This document shows positions 5,975 to 14,452 of a stretch of DNA of 23,651 bases, piece after piece; within the stretch, counting starts at the first letter, position 1, and the number at the start of each line of letters is the position of its first letter. The position numbers and the translations under genes were made by a program. Source of the stretch: JAENVT01 sp031370825 (lineage in GTDB: Bacteria; Actinomycetota; Acidimicrobiia; Acidimicrobiales; Ilumatobacteraceae); assembly GCA_031370825.1 (NCBI GenBank), contig JANMRB010000005.1, positions 1 through 23,651 of the forward strand. Direction: 5' to 3'. The notes beneath the pieces are model-generated. The model had not been told where the DNA came from. It did no database searches and saw nothing but the letters and a program-made list of their open reading frames with translations.

Positions 5975-8344
5975 ATGGGCGTTGTCCTTCGGCGGGCGTG
6001 GGGCAGCCTGGTGTTCATCTCGCTAGTGGCCGGCCTCGGCGGTTCCATCGTTGTGACTGCGCTGCTCGGAGCCGAGCGAACAAACACGGCCCTTCCCAGG
6101 GCGTTCGCCGCCGCCGACCCGCCGACGGCTCGTTTGGAGTCCGACTCGCAGAGCTCCATCGACTCGCTGGCCGCGCTGCCGGGGGTCCGCGCGGTCCATC
6201 CGCTCGAGCTGTACCCGGGCAGGGTCGAGGGGTCTTCCGCTGACGTCACGCTCGTCGTAACGCCGGACCCGATCGGGCGCACCGTCGATCTCGTCGATCT
6301 CGACGAGGGACGGTTGCCCGACCCAAGGGCCTCTGATGAAGCGCTCCTCACAGGCGTGCTCGCCGAGACGTTGGGACTCGGCGTCGGTGACGAGTTCGAG
6401 TTCGCCGCGCTTTCGCCCTCCACGCTCGAAGCCATCTTCTCCGAAGCGGGTCCGGGCGACCAGGAGTTGCAATCGGGGCCGCAGCTGACCCTGACGGTCG
6501 TCGGCATCGGTGAGTACATGATCGATCGCCTGGAGCGTTCCGGAAACAATGCCACGGCATATGTCTCGACGGCGTTCTCACGTCGTCACGCCTCCGATGC
6601 TGGCCATCTCGGTGGAGCGTCGGGGCATGGCGGCTTGGGCTACCTGTGGTTCGACCATGGTGATAGTGCAAGCGCGCTCGCCGACATGACCGACCGGGTC
6701 CAGGCGGCGTCGCCCGACGTGAAGCTCGAGGCGCTCGGCGATCTCGCCGACCCGCTGGAACGCAGCAACCGAATGTTGGCGGAAGGGGCGCTCGTGTTCG
6801 TCGTGGCCGCTGGTCTGGCCCTCGTCGCCGGCATCGCGGTCGCAGTGACCCGGCACCTTGCCCGCAACCGGGTCGACCATGCAATCCTCGCTTCGATCGG
6901 CGCATCCCGGCGGATGATCGTCGGCCTCGGAACGGCCGAGACAGTTCCCGCCGCCGCGTTGGCTGGCGTCCTTGCGAGCACCGTCACTCTCCTCTTGGCA
7001 CGCTTCACCCCATTCGGCGAGAGCGCCCGCCGCGTCGACCCAGACGCGGGTGCATCGCCCGGACTGTTCGTGCTCGTCGCGGCCGGCTCGGCCGTCGTCG
7101 CCCTCACTGTCGCTCTGGCGGCGGCTGCAGCGGTGATGGCGACGCGCGTTCGGCACACCGAGGATCCACGGACGCGAGCGACCCCGCTGGCGTGGGTGCC
7201 GGCGCCAGTGGCGGCGGCAGCAGGCATCCGGTTCGCCCTGGCCCGCGGCACCGGCACCCGGCGGGTTCCCGTGTGGTCAGCGTTGATCGCCGGCATCTTG
7301 GGTGTTGCCGGAATCATCGGCGGCCTTGCCTATGCCGGCAACCTGCGGGATCTCGAGCGCGACACGGCTCGATGGGGGTGGACGTGGAGTGTTCTTCTCG
7401 ATGTCTTCAACGACGATCCTGCAGCGGAGGCCAATACGATCGCCGTCGGACGCGACGACATCGCTGGCTGGGCGCTCATCACCGACGTGGAGACGCACGT
7501 CGACGGCATCGCCGGCCGGGCCATGTCCTTCGACGTACTCGGGGGATCGTTGCCGCTGACGCTGCGCGAAGGTCGGCTGCCGGCGTCGCCCGACGAGGCC
7601 GTACTCGGTGCGGGCCTTGCCCGACAGACCAATCGGCGCGTCGGGGAGATCATCCGGATGTCGTCCCCAAGAGGCGACGTCCCGGTGAGTGTCGTCGGCA
7701 TCGCCACGCTGTACCCCAACGACACCAATCAACTCGCTTCGCCCTCAGTCCTGCTGACACCGGAGGGGCTCGACCGCGTCGCGGTCGGCGAGAGGTTCGT
7801 CACCGTGGCCTTTCGAGCGGCCGACGGGATCAGTGCTCAGGCCTTGTACTCGCGTCTGGCGGAGGTGATCGGCCCAGAGACGGTCACACCCACCGCGTAT
7901 GCGCTCGCCGATCCTCCGATGGAGATCGCCCACATCACCCAGCTGCGACCGGTGCCGTTGGCCCTCGGCGTTTTCTTCTGCGCGCTCGGGCTCGCGCTGG
8001 TCGGCAACGCCTTGCTGTTCACCCCGAGACGGCGCGGCGCTGAACTGGCTGTGCTCCGTGCCCTCGGCCTACGGCCCGGCCAGGCGGCGAGCACCGTTCG
8101 GTGGCAGGCCGTCACGATCGCATCCGTCTCGCTCGCCATCGGCCTTCCCCTCGGATTGATAGCGGCGCGTGTGGCGTTCGCAAGATTGGCGCATGATGCG
8201 CTCGTCGCGCCAGGGCCGCTGGCGACTCCGTTACTGGTCGTCACCGTGATCGCCGCAACGATGGCTGTCGCACTGCTACTGGCCATCTGGCCGGGACGCC
8301 AAGCTGCGGTTCTTCCGCTCGCGAAGACGTTGCGAGCCGAGTAG
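5975..8344 (+). CDS. FtsX-type ABC transporter permease, no ATPase partner nearby
   Basis: 789 residues from ATG 5975, which has AAGGG five bases ahead; GTG 5954 is a weaker alternative. MacB/FtsX layout in duplicate: a transmembrane helix near residues 10-30 followed by an extracellular MacB-like domain to about 255, a three-helix FtsX core around 265-390, another helix near 430-455, a second extracellular domain to about 645, and a second FtsX core to the end. Such permeases act with an ATPase in lipoprotein, peptide or lipid export or in cell-wall hydrolase control. Here both neighbours are unrelated genes on the opposite strand, so the ATPase must be encoded elsewhere. Confidence 0.85.
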   Translation: MGVVLRRAWGSLVFISLVAGLGGSIVVTALLGAERTNTALPRAFAAADPPTARLESDSQSSIDSLAALPGVRAVHPLELYPGRVEGSSADVTLVVTPDPIGRTVDLVDLDEGRLPDPRASDEALLTGVLAETLGLGVGDEFEFAALSPSTLEAIFSEAGPGDQELQSGPQLTLTVVGIGEYMIDRLERSGNNATAYVSTAFSRRHASDAGHLGGASGHGGLGYLWFDHGDSASALADMTDRVQAASPDVKLEALGDLADPLERSNRMLAEGALVFVVAAGLALVAGIAVAVTRHLARNRVDHAILASIGASRRMIVGLGTAETVPAAALAGVLASTVTLLLARFTPFGESARRVDPDAGASPGLFVLVAAGSAVVALTVALAAAAAVMATRVRHTEDPRTRATPLAWVPAPVAAAAGIRFALARGTGTRRVPVWSALIAGILGVAGIIGGLAYAGNLRDLERDTARWGWTWSVLLDVFNDDPAAEANTIAVGRDDIAGWALITDVETHVDGIAGRAMSFDVLGGSLPLTLREGRLPASPDEAVLGAGLARQTNRRVGEIIRMSSPRGDVPVSVVGIATLYPNDTNQLASPSVLLTPEGLDRVAVGERFVTVAFRAADGISAQALYSRLAEVIGPETVTPTAYALADPPMEIAHITQLRPVPLALGVFFCALGLALVGNALLFTPRRRGAELAVLRALGLRPGQAASTVRWQAVTIASVSLAIGLPLGLIAARVAFARLAHDALVAPGPLATPLLVVTVIAATMAVALLLAIWPGRQAAVLPLAKTLRAE

Positions 8345-8360
8345 CCCACGGCGAACTGGC

Positions 8361-9056
8361 TCAGATCCCGGCTGCCTCGCGCTGTGCCTTGCGCAGAGCT
8401 TCGACATCGAAACCCGGTTGCTGTGCGGCGGAGATGATCACCCGCTCGCGACGACTGATCAGATCAGCCGCCTGACGGATCTCGCCGATGACACCCTGGG
8501 GAATCACGACAGCTCCGTGTTGATCGGCATGGATGACGTCGCCGTCTGATACGCGCATGCCGGCGACTGTCACGGGTCTCGAAAAGTCGACGACGTGAAC
8601 GAAGGAGTGCGATGGCCCAACGCGGTCGGCGAGCATCTGAAAACCCTCGGCGATGTCAGGGAGGTCGCGCACGCTGCCATTCGTGATCACGGCGTCGCAT
8701 CCGAGACCCTTGTGAATGTTGCTGTTGACCTCACCCCAGAACGAGCCGTAGCCACGCTCATCGTCGAGGTCCTGTATCACCACGACGCTCGGCTTGGGCC
8801 CGGCGTCGATGTACGCGTAGTACGCGTCGCGCGCATATGCCTGGTCAGCGTCCGAGTCCGGGGGATGAGCGGCGCGGATCGTCGCCGTACGGGCAATGCC
8901 GACCACTGGTCCGAGCTCCGGACGGGTGCACACCAATGGCTTGGTCGTGAACCCATACCCACGTCGTTCGGGCGCCAGTAGCTCCAGCGCGTTGCAAACC
9001 GTCGGAGTGTCGACTGACTTCAGCACGGCAATCAGGTCTTGGGTCAATTCGAGCAT
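8361..9056 (-). CDS. RraA-like / HMG-aldolase family protein
   Basis: 231 residues. The family signature is present: DTPTVCNAL at the start, FWGEVNSNIHKGLGCDAVITNGSVRDLPDI (108-134) with the conserved Arg-Asp pair (130-131) that places metal and oxyanion, and HADQHGAVVIP near 180. Members include 4-hydroxy-4-methyl-2-oxoglutarate/oxaloacetate aldolases and the RNase E inhibitor RraA. With a dehydrogenase and an aldo/keto reductase nearby, a catabolic lyase role is more likely than RNase control, but this is inference. Ends 16 bp from the permease, tail to tail; divergent from the dehydrogenase. Confidence 0.85.
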   Translation of the reverse strand: MLELTQDLIAVLKSVDTPTVCNALELLAPERRGYGFTTKPLVCTRPELGPVVGIARTATIRAAHPPDSDADQAYARDAYYAYIDAGPKPSVVVIQDLDDERGYGSFWGEVNSNIHKGLGCDAVITNGSVRDLPDIAEGFQMLADRVGPSHSFVHVVDFSRPVTVAGMRVSDGDVIHADQHGAVVIPQGVIGEIRQAADLISRRERVIISAAQQPGFDVEALRKAQREAAGI

Positions 9057-9082
9057 CTCGGCATCCTAGGATCGATCGGCGC

Positions 9083-9121
9083 TTGGAGCCTGCGGACCCC
9101 ATACGGGTCCTGCGGTTCCAA
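9083..9121. repeat. Long imperfect inverted repeat between divergent genes
   Basis: Arms 9083-9099 and 9105-9121 pair as TTGGA.CC, then an unpaired TGC opposite TGC, then GGACCC with GGGTCC, closing on a CATAC loop. The same segment also contains CCTGCGG twice (9089 and 9109), 20 bp apart, about two helical turns. It lies 27 bp upstream of the RraA-like start and 108 bp upstream of the dehydrogenase start. It could be an operator pair or an RNA hairpin in a leader. Confidence 0.6.
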
Positions 9122-9133
9122 ACGCATTTCACC

Positions 9134-9151
9134 CGAATGTCATGACATTCG
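9134..9151. promoter_or_regulatory. 18-bp perfect palindrome, candidate operator
   Basis: CGAATGTCATGACATTCG is identical to its reverse complement. It lies between the RraA-like gene and the dehydrogenase, 78 bp before the RraA-like start and 77 bp before the dehydrogenase start, so almost exactly midway. A homodimeric repressor or activator is the natural reader. No regulator gene adjoins, so the protein is unknown. Confidence 0.65.
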
Positions 9152-9193
9152 CCTCTTGTCGAGACCGTTGTTGCGGGCCAACAGTTGCATGCA

Positions 9194-9208
9194 GGGAGCA
9201 GAACTCCC
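9194..9208 (+). repeat. Small inverted repeat in the dehydrogenase leader
   Basis: GGGAG-CAGAA-CTCCC forms a 5-bp perfect stem that ends 7 bp before the AAAGAGG ribosome binding site (9216-9222) of the dehydrogenase. It could modulate translation or be part of a binding site. It is short enough to arise by chance. Confidence 0.35.
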
Positions 9209-9228
9209 ACTACTCAAAGAGGTGACTT

Positions 9229-10275
9229 ATGAAGGCACTTGTGTATCACGGGCCTGATAAGAAGGCATGGGAAGAGGTCGCCGATCCGGTGATCATCGAC
9301 GGAACCGATGCGATCGTACGGGTCGAAGCGACCACGATCTGTGGAACGGATCTGCACATCATGAAAGGCGATGTCCCGGCGGTGACCGACGGACGCATCC
9401 TCGGTCATGAAGCCGTCGGAACGATCGTCGCTGTTGGCGACGCGACCCGACGCGTCAAGGTCGGAGACCGCGTCCTGGTGTCATGCATCACGTCATGCGG
9501 AACCTGCCAGTACTGCCGAGAAGGTCACGCCGGGCAATGTCTTGGCGGAGGCGGATGGATCCTCGGACACAAGATCGATGGCACACAGGCCGAGCTGGTT
9601 CGAGTGCCGTTCGCAGACTTGTCGACATATCCGATTCCAGCCGGTGTCAGCGATGAGACGGTGTTGATGCTGGCCGACATCCTCCCGACGGGTTACGAGG
9701 TCGGTGTGCTCAACGGGCACGTGCGTCCTGGCGACGTCGTTGCAATCGTCGGTGCCGGACCGATCGGCTTGTCGGCGATCATGGGCGCGAGGTTGTACAG
9801 CCCGGCGACCGTCGTCGCAATCGACCTGGCCGATAGCCGTCTCGAGGCTGCCAAGTCGTTCGGTGCTGACGTCACCGTCAACAACTCGCGAGAGGACGCA
9901 CTGGAGATCGTACGCTCGCTCACTGGTGGGCTCGGAGCGGACGTCGCCATCGAGGCCGTAGGCACGCCTACGACATTCGAGTTGGCCACTGCACTGATCC
10001 GACCTGGCGGCCATGTCGCCAACATCGGCGTCCACGGATCACCCGCGACGTTGCACCTCGAGGACCTGTGGATCCGCAACGTGACCATCACGACCGGCCT
10101 CGTCGACGCCTCGTCGACCCCGACGTTGTTGAAGCTCGTGGGGAACGGCCAGCTGGATGCCGGCCGTCTGGTGACGCACCACTTCAGGCTCGATGAGATG
10201 GAGCACGCCTACGAAGTGTTCGGCGATGCCGCCAACTCGGGTGCCCTGAAGGTGATGTTGACCACCTCCGACTGA
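9229..10275 (+). CDS. Zinc-dependent alcohol dehydrogenase (medium-chain)
   Basis: 348 residues; AAAGAGG lies 6 bases before ATG 9229. Catalytic zinc ligands are Cys38 (TTICGTD) and His60-Glu61 (GHEAVG). Structural-zinc cysteines are 90, 93, 96 and 104 (CGTCQYCREGHAGQC). The NAD(P)-binding glycine motif is VGAGPIG around residues 174-180. It fits the threonine/sorbitol/alcohol dehydrogenase branch of the MDR superfamily that oxidises secondary or primary alcohols with NAD(P). The substrate is not evident. Unusual number of inverted repeats upstream suggests tight regulation. Confidence 0.93.
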   Translation: MKALVYHGPDKKAWEEVADPVIIDGTDAIVRVEATTICGTDLHIMKGDVPAVTDGRILGHEAVGTIVAVGDATRRVKVGDRVLVSCITSCGTCQYCREGHAGQCLGGGGWILGHKIDGTQAELVRVPFADLSTYPIPAGVSDETVLMLADILPTGYEVGVLNGHVRPGDVVAIVGAGPIGLSAIMGARLYSPATVVAIDLADSRLEAAKSFGADVTVNNSREDALEIVRSLTGGLGADVAIEAVGTPTTFELATALIRPGGHVANIGVHGSPATLHLEDLWIRNVTITTGLVDASSTPTLLKLVGNGQLDAGRLVTHHFRLDEMEHAYEVFGDAANSGALKVMLTTSD

Positions 10276-10292
10276 GGTCACGGGAGGGCAAT

Positions 10293-11282
10293 TCAGCGGG
10301 CGTGGTCGCCGAACCGGAACTCGTAGGTCATCTCGTCGAGTTTGGACTTGATGTCCGGATCGAGTGGAGCGTCGACCGCGGCCGCTGAGTCCTTCAGTTG
10401 ATCGGGGCGGCTGGCTCCAATGATCGGGCTGGTGATCGCCGGGTTTGCCAACACCCACTGGACGGCCATGGTCGCCATCGATATTCCGGCGGCCTGCGCA
10501 ATCGGGCGAAGCTCGTCGATTGCTTTGAACATGCGGTCGTTCCAGTACCGCCCTTGGTACATCCCGGCCGACCGTCCAAGGGTGAACCGGCCGCCTTCGG
10601 TCGGCTCGCCGGGCTGGTGCTTGCCGCTGAGAAATCCCCCGGCGAGCGGGTTGTAGGGGATGACGGCAATGCCTTCCTCGGCACACATCGGCAACAGTTC
10701 GCGCTCGTTCTCACGGAACAACAGGTTGTAGCGCGGCTGCACGCTGACGAAGTTGTTCGTGCCCAGCACCTCAGCGCGGCCAATGCTGCGAGCCAACTGG
10801 TAGGCGAGGAAGTTGCTGCAACCGACGTAGCGCACTTTGCCGGCGCGTACGACGTCGTCGAGCGCCTGCAACGTTTCGTCGATTGGCGTATCCACATCCC
10901 ACGAATGCAGTTGGTAGAGGTCGACATACTCGGTCCCGAGACGGCGCAGCGATGCATCGAGGGCGCGCATGATGTTCTTGCGAGAGTTCCCGGCATCCCA
11001 CGGATTCGGCCCGGTCGGGAAGAAGCACTTGGTGGCCAGGATGAACTGATCGCGGCGCGACCCGAGCCAGCGGCCGATCACCTCCTCGGTGCGTCCAGAC
11101 ATCTCGGGCGGCGCGCCCAGCGGATACGCGTCGGCTGTGTCAAGAAAGGTGATGCCCGCATCGGCAGCGGCGTCCATGATCGCGAACGACGTCGCCTCGT
11201 CGCACTGAAATCCGAACGTCATCGTGCCGAGACACAACCGCGACACCTTGAGGCCGGTGCGGCCGAAGCGAACATGCTGCAT
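10293..11282 (-). CDS. Aldo/keto reductase
   Basis: 329 residues from ATG 11282 (MQHVRFGRTGL). TIM-barrel reductase with tetrad residues Asp48 and Tyr53 (DTADAY), Lys in ILATKCF, and His in YQLHSWD; the NADPH-binding end is SPIIGASRPDQL. This is the YghZ/voltage-channel beta-like AKR branch common in actinobacteria, which reduces aldehydes and ketones. A frame five codons longer (11297) has a weaker start. Tail to tail with the dehydrogenase (17-bp gap), divergent from the transporter. Confidence 0.92.
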   Translation of the reverse strand: MQHVRFGRTGLKVSRLCLGTMTFGFQCDEATSFAIMDAAADAGITFLDTADAYPLGAPPEMSGRTEEVIGRWLGSRRDQFILATKCFFPTGPNPWDAGNSRKNIMRALDASLRRLGTEYVDLYQLHSWDVDTPIDETLQALDDVVRAGKVRYVGCSNFLAYQLARSIGRAEVLGTNNFVSVQPRYNLLFRENERELLPMCAEEGIAVIPYNPLAGGFLSGKHQPGEPTEGGRFTLGRSAGMYQGRYWNDRMFKAIDELRPIAQAAGISMATMAVQWVLANPAITSPIIGASRPDQLKDSAAAVDAPLDPDIKSKLDEMTYEFRFGDHAR

Positions 11283-11337
11283 GCAACGACCATACAAAGC
11301 GGAGAGTTGATTCCACGTGCTCTGCTAGCAAGGTGGC

Positions 11338-12177
11338 GTGGCGATCCTGCTGGCGGCTCTGTGCGCGGTGAACTACGGCCTCGCCGACTATTGCGGCGGG
11401 CGCGCATCGCGTTCGGTCGCCAGCACCATCGTGACGTTCCTGGGTCAGGCCACAAGCCTGGTGTTGGTCGTCGTCGGTGTCGTCATCATCGGCACGCCCA
11501 TCGCCTCCGCACACGATCTGTGGTGGGGCGCGGCGGCCGGCGCCGCCGGCGGATTGGCACTCAGTGCCTTCTACCTGGCTCTTTCGCGTGGAGCGATGAC
11601 TGTTGTTGCGCCGATGACAGCCGTCGTCAGTGCCGTGCTCCCCGTCGTCGTCGGGTTGCTGATGGGTGAACGTCCGAGCGGCACAGCACTCGTAGGAATC
11701 GTTGTTGCCTGTCTCGCAGTAGCACTGGTCAGCGGCGCAATAGGCACGCACCACCAGCACACGTCGCTCGCCACACTCGTGCTTGCCGCGTCGGCGGGCG
11801 TCGGCTTCGGATTCATCTTCGTTGCCTTCGCCCGCACCGCTGACGACAGCGGGCTGTGGCCGCTGGTCTCGGCGCGTGCGGCGTCGCTGCCCGTCGTTGC
11901 GATCGTGGTCGCCTTCACCAGGCCGGGGCGAGGGGCGCTCCGTTCGATGGCATGGCTGATCGTGGCCTCGGGTGTACTCGATATGGCGGCCAACCTGTTC
12001 TATCTCGAGGCCAGTCATCGCGGCTTGCTGAGCATCGTCGCCGTGGTCTCGTCGATGTACCCGGTCGGCACGGTGTGCCTCGCCTTCGCGCTCGACCATG
12101 AACGGGTCAGCAGGTCCCAGGCACTCGGATTGGCATGTGCAGCGACGGCGCTGACCCTCGTGTCGCTAGGGAGTTGA
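11338..12177 (+). CDS. EamA/DMT-family transporter
   Basis: 279 residues, almost wholly hydrophobic, with about ten transmembrane helices in two EamA repeats (about 1-135 and 140-279). The typical end-of-repeat text is seen (APMTAVVSAVLPVVVGLLMGERP; VVSSMYPVGTVCLAFALDHERVS). DMT transporters export or import amino acids, nucleosides or other small metabolites; the substrate is unknown. Start GTG 11338 follows GCAAGG closely. Its end overlaps the end of the metallo-hydrolase gene on the other strand by 12 bases. Confidence 0.9.
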   Translation: MAILLAALCAVNYGLADYCGGRASRSVASTIVTFLGQATSLVLVVVGVVIIGTPIASAHDLWWGAAAGAAGGLALSAFYLALSRGAMTVVAPMTAVVSAVLPVVVGLLMGERPSGTALVGIVVACLAVALVSGAIGTHHQHTSLATLVLAASAGVGFGFIFVAFARTADDSGLWPLVSARAASLPVVAIVVAFTRPGRGALRSMAWLIVASGVLDMAANLFYLEASHRGLLSIVAVVSSMYPVGTVCLAFALDHERVSRSQALGLACAATALTLVSLGS

Positions 12178-13470
12178 CTCGACGACGCCCTGCGACTCGC
12201 GGGCCGCAGCCATGAAGATGCCCTTGCTCATCAAGCTCGGTTCGGCCTTGCGTCGCTCGGTGTAAACCTCGGCGCGGGCAGCATGTATCGAAGGATCGTG
12301 CGGTGCCGCCCAGCCGGCGAGGTCCGCGAGGTGGCAGGCCAGTCGCAAGTCGTCTTCCGTGACTGCCTGCAGGGCACGGCGGATCAATTCGGCTGGGCCC
12401 CCGCACAGTTCGGCGATGACTCCCGCGAGATGAGCGTCGGGTGATGGCTTCAACCTCGACGCAGCGCCGTCCCACCACCCACCGAACTGCCGCCAGATGT
12501 TGCGGATCACGAACTCCGGCTCGTCGTACATCGGGCGCAGATACGGCTTGGCAAGGGTGTCGCCCGGAACAGAAACTGTGTGGATGATGGTGTCGAGCGT
12601 CGCCCCCTGATTCATCATTCCGACCACGTCCGAAACCAGACTTTCCAGCGCCTCGGCGATGTTGCCCAGGACCAACGCGATGCGCTCACAGCCAGTGATC
12701 GGTAGTCCATGAGCGGGAACGAGGAGCTCCGGACCCGCGGCGATCATGTCGCGCAACGCCGCAGCCCACTCCAGCGGATAACGCTGCACCTTCTGTGGAT
12801 TCCCGGCGTTGGGAAAGTTCCAGATGACGAAGTCGCCGGCCATGATCCACTTGCGATCGGGCACCCAAGCCCAGAGATGATCGTCGGTTTCTCCTCGCGC
12901 ATGACGGAGCTCGAAGGTCGTATCGGCTACGACCATCGTGTGGCTTGTGTCGAAGGTCTCGGATGGTCGAAGCGTGGTCGCAGGCAGGAACCGGCGGGCG
13001 TCGGAGATTTCGACACGGGCCCCGCCCTCTGCCTCGCCGATCGACAGGTTCAGCTCACCAGAAATTCCACCGAACTGGCGGGCGTTGATGATCAGGTTCC
13101 AGTTGTTGGTGTAGTCGTAGCGATCAAGTCGCGCGGCCACGTTCTCGTGGCCGACCACAGTGGGCCGATCAGCCGCGAAGTACGTGCTGCCGCCGACGTG
13201 ATCTGCGTGCCCATGTGTGTAGATCAGATGCCCGACACGTTCGGCACGCCACGCTTTCAAGGCACTCAACACCGCTTCGCCGGTGTGGACACCCGACGAG
13301 TCGAAGCAGACCAATCCGTCGCCACTGTCGAAGGCCACGCAATGGCTGAAGCTTTCGACGATCGCCAGATCCACGGCAAGCTCGCTGAGCTCGTTGGTGA
13401 CCCGATTCACCGGCTGGTCGACCACACCCGAATCGATGATGCGTGACGAGATATCGAGGAGGTCGGCCAC
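12166..13470 (-). CDS. MBL-fold hydrolase, alkyl-sulfatase-like
   Basis: 434 residues from GTG 13470, 13 bp after the preceding gene ends. The metallo-beta-lactamase zinc motif is THGHADHVGG (His86, His88, Asp90, His91), followed by further ligands in HARGETDDHLW and MAGDFVIWNFP. From about residue 290 the text fits the alkyl-sulfatase dimerisation domain (RPMYDEPEFVIRNIWRQFGGWWDG). SdsA1/BDS1-type enzymes, which split alkyl sulfate esters, carry an extra SCP2-like C-terminal domain that is absent here. Upstream frame extends far into the lytic-transglycosylase gene without similarity; ATG 13518 is another in-frame start, but lies inside that gene. No signal peptide is seen, so likely cytoplasmic. 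Confidence 0.85.
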   Translation of the reverse strand: MADLLDISSRIIDSGVVDQPVNRVTNELSELAVDLAIVESFSHCVAFDSGDGLVCFDSSGVHTGEAVLSALKAWRAERVGHLIYTHGHADHVGGSTYFAADRPTVVGHENVAARLDRYDYTNNWNLIINARQFGGISGELNLSIGEAEGGARVEISDARRFLPATTLRPSETFDTSHTMVVADTTFELRHARGETDDHLWAWVPDRKWIMAGDFVIWNFPNAGNPQKVQRYPLEWAAALRDMIAAGPELLVPAHGLPITGCERIALVLGNIAEALESLVSDVVGMMNQGATLDTIIHTVSVPGDTLAKPYLRPMYDEPEFVIRNIWRQFGGWWDGAASRLKPSPDAHLAGVIAELCGGPAELIRRALQAVTEDDLRLACHLADLAGWAAPHDPSIHAARAEVYTERRKAEPSLMSKGIFMAAARESQGVVESTP

Positions 13471-13483
13471 GTGCCAACCGTAG

Positions 13484-14452
13484 TCAGCCGGCCAAGTCGT
13501 CCGGATGGTCAGCGACATAGGCAGCCGCGTCGATTGGTTGAGGCTCGTCGTAGCCGATAGGAAGCCGGATGGTTCCGACGGCAGACGCGTAGAAGACCTG
13601 CCACTCGCGGTACGCGTTGTACAGCTGCGGGTTGTCCCGCATGTTCTCAGCGAACGCAGTGACCGTGGCGACGTAACTGTCGTTGGGGTTGTACTCGTGC
13701 AACGCCACCTGCATGTTGGTGACGCCGCCACTCTGAAGAAGGTACGTCGCAGCGCCGACGATCGCATCGTGGGGAGCCGTCGGGTCGCCGGTGCAGCAAC
13801 GCGCCCATGTCGCGGGCAGGAACTGCATCGGGCCGACCGCGCCGGCCGACGAGGTACCGATGATCCGTCCCATACGAGTCTCCTGCAGATGAATGGCAGC
13901 GAGCCAATACCACTCGATTCCCGTCGCCCGTTCGGCGTCGCGGTAGTCAGCAAGCAGCTCGTCCGTGGAGAGCGGTTCGACCACTCTCCACGCGGGCAGC
14001 GTGTTACTGGGCGGACGGGGGCTCGGGTTGGCGGCGGCGCGCGCCTGACCCAACTGCCGGGCACGAACGACTCGTTCGACGAATGGACGTACGTCGTCCC
14101 CGACCGCGGCGAGCACTGGTTCGTCGAGCTCCGAGTGGGCGGAGAGATAGCGGTACAGCAACTGCTGACGCTGCCCGACGCTTGCGTCACTCCGTGCTGC
14201 TGCTCGTTCGACGGAGGTCAGCTCGGCGGCGAGCTGTTCAGCGCTGAGCTCACTCGTGATCCGCGCGGTGTTCGGCGTCGCCGTGGATGTTGGGGCCGGA
14301 GGTGTGGTGGGCAGGGTCGTCGCCTCGCTAGTGGCAGCGACCACATCGGTTGATGGTGGAGCGGTCGTCTGATGCGAGTCGGTCGAACAGCTGCCAACCA
14401 GGACTACCGACATTGCAACGGCCACTAGTAAAGGATTTGGCACCCGGATCAC
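13484..14452 (-). CDS. Lytic transglycosylase lipoprotein
   Basis: 322 residues. GTG 14452 shares its first base with the stop codon of the acyl-CoA dehydrogenase, so translation is coupled. The N-terminus is a signal peptide with lipobox-like VGSC (Cys22), followed by a Ser/Thr/Pro-rich linker to about 60. A helical region leads to an SLT-like muramidase core (about 175-280): catalytic Glu191 in HLQETRMGRI, GAVGPMQFLPATW, and YLLQSGG...ALHEYNPN. Such enzymes cut peptidoglycan between MurNAc and GlcNAc at the cell surface. The long open frame upstream of 14452 is a shadow of the dehydrogenase. Confidence 0.88.
   Translation of the reverse strand: MIRVPNPLLVAVAMSVVLVGSCSTDSHQTTAPPSTDVVAATSEATTLPTTPPAPTSTATPNTARITSELSAEQLAAELTSVERAAARSDASVGQRQQLLYRYLSAHSELDEPVLAAVGDDVRPFVERVVRARQLGQARAAANPSPRPPSNTLPAWRVVEPLSTDELLADYRDAERATGIEWYWLAAIHLQETRMGRIIGTSSAGAVGPMQFLPATWARCCTGDPTAPHDAIVGAATYLLQSGGVTNMQVALHEYNPNDSYVATVTAFAENMRDNPQLYNAYREWQVFYASAVGTIRLPIGYDEPQPIDAAAYVADHPDDLAG

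Noticed and set aside
10398..11669. Long open frame (423 codons, plus strand) across the aldo/keto reductase
   Set aside because: Antisense shadow in high-GC DNA. The reductase on the minus strand is complete with all motifs, and this frame is Arg/His-rich without recognisable domains.
13518..14190. Extended N-terminus for the metallo-hydrolase (up to 674 residues)
   Set aside because: The extra 200+ residues lie over the lytic transglycosylase gene, and are low-complexity Arg/Ser/Thr text without similarity.
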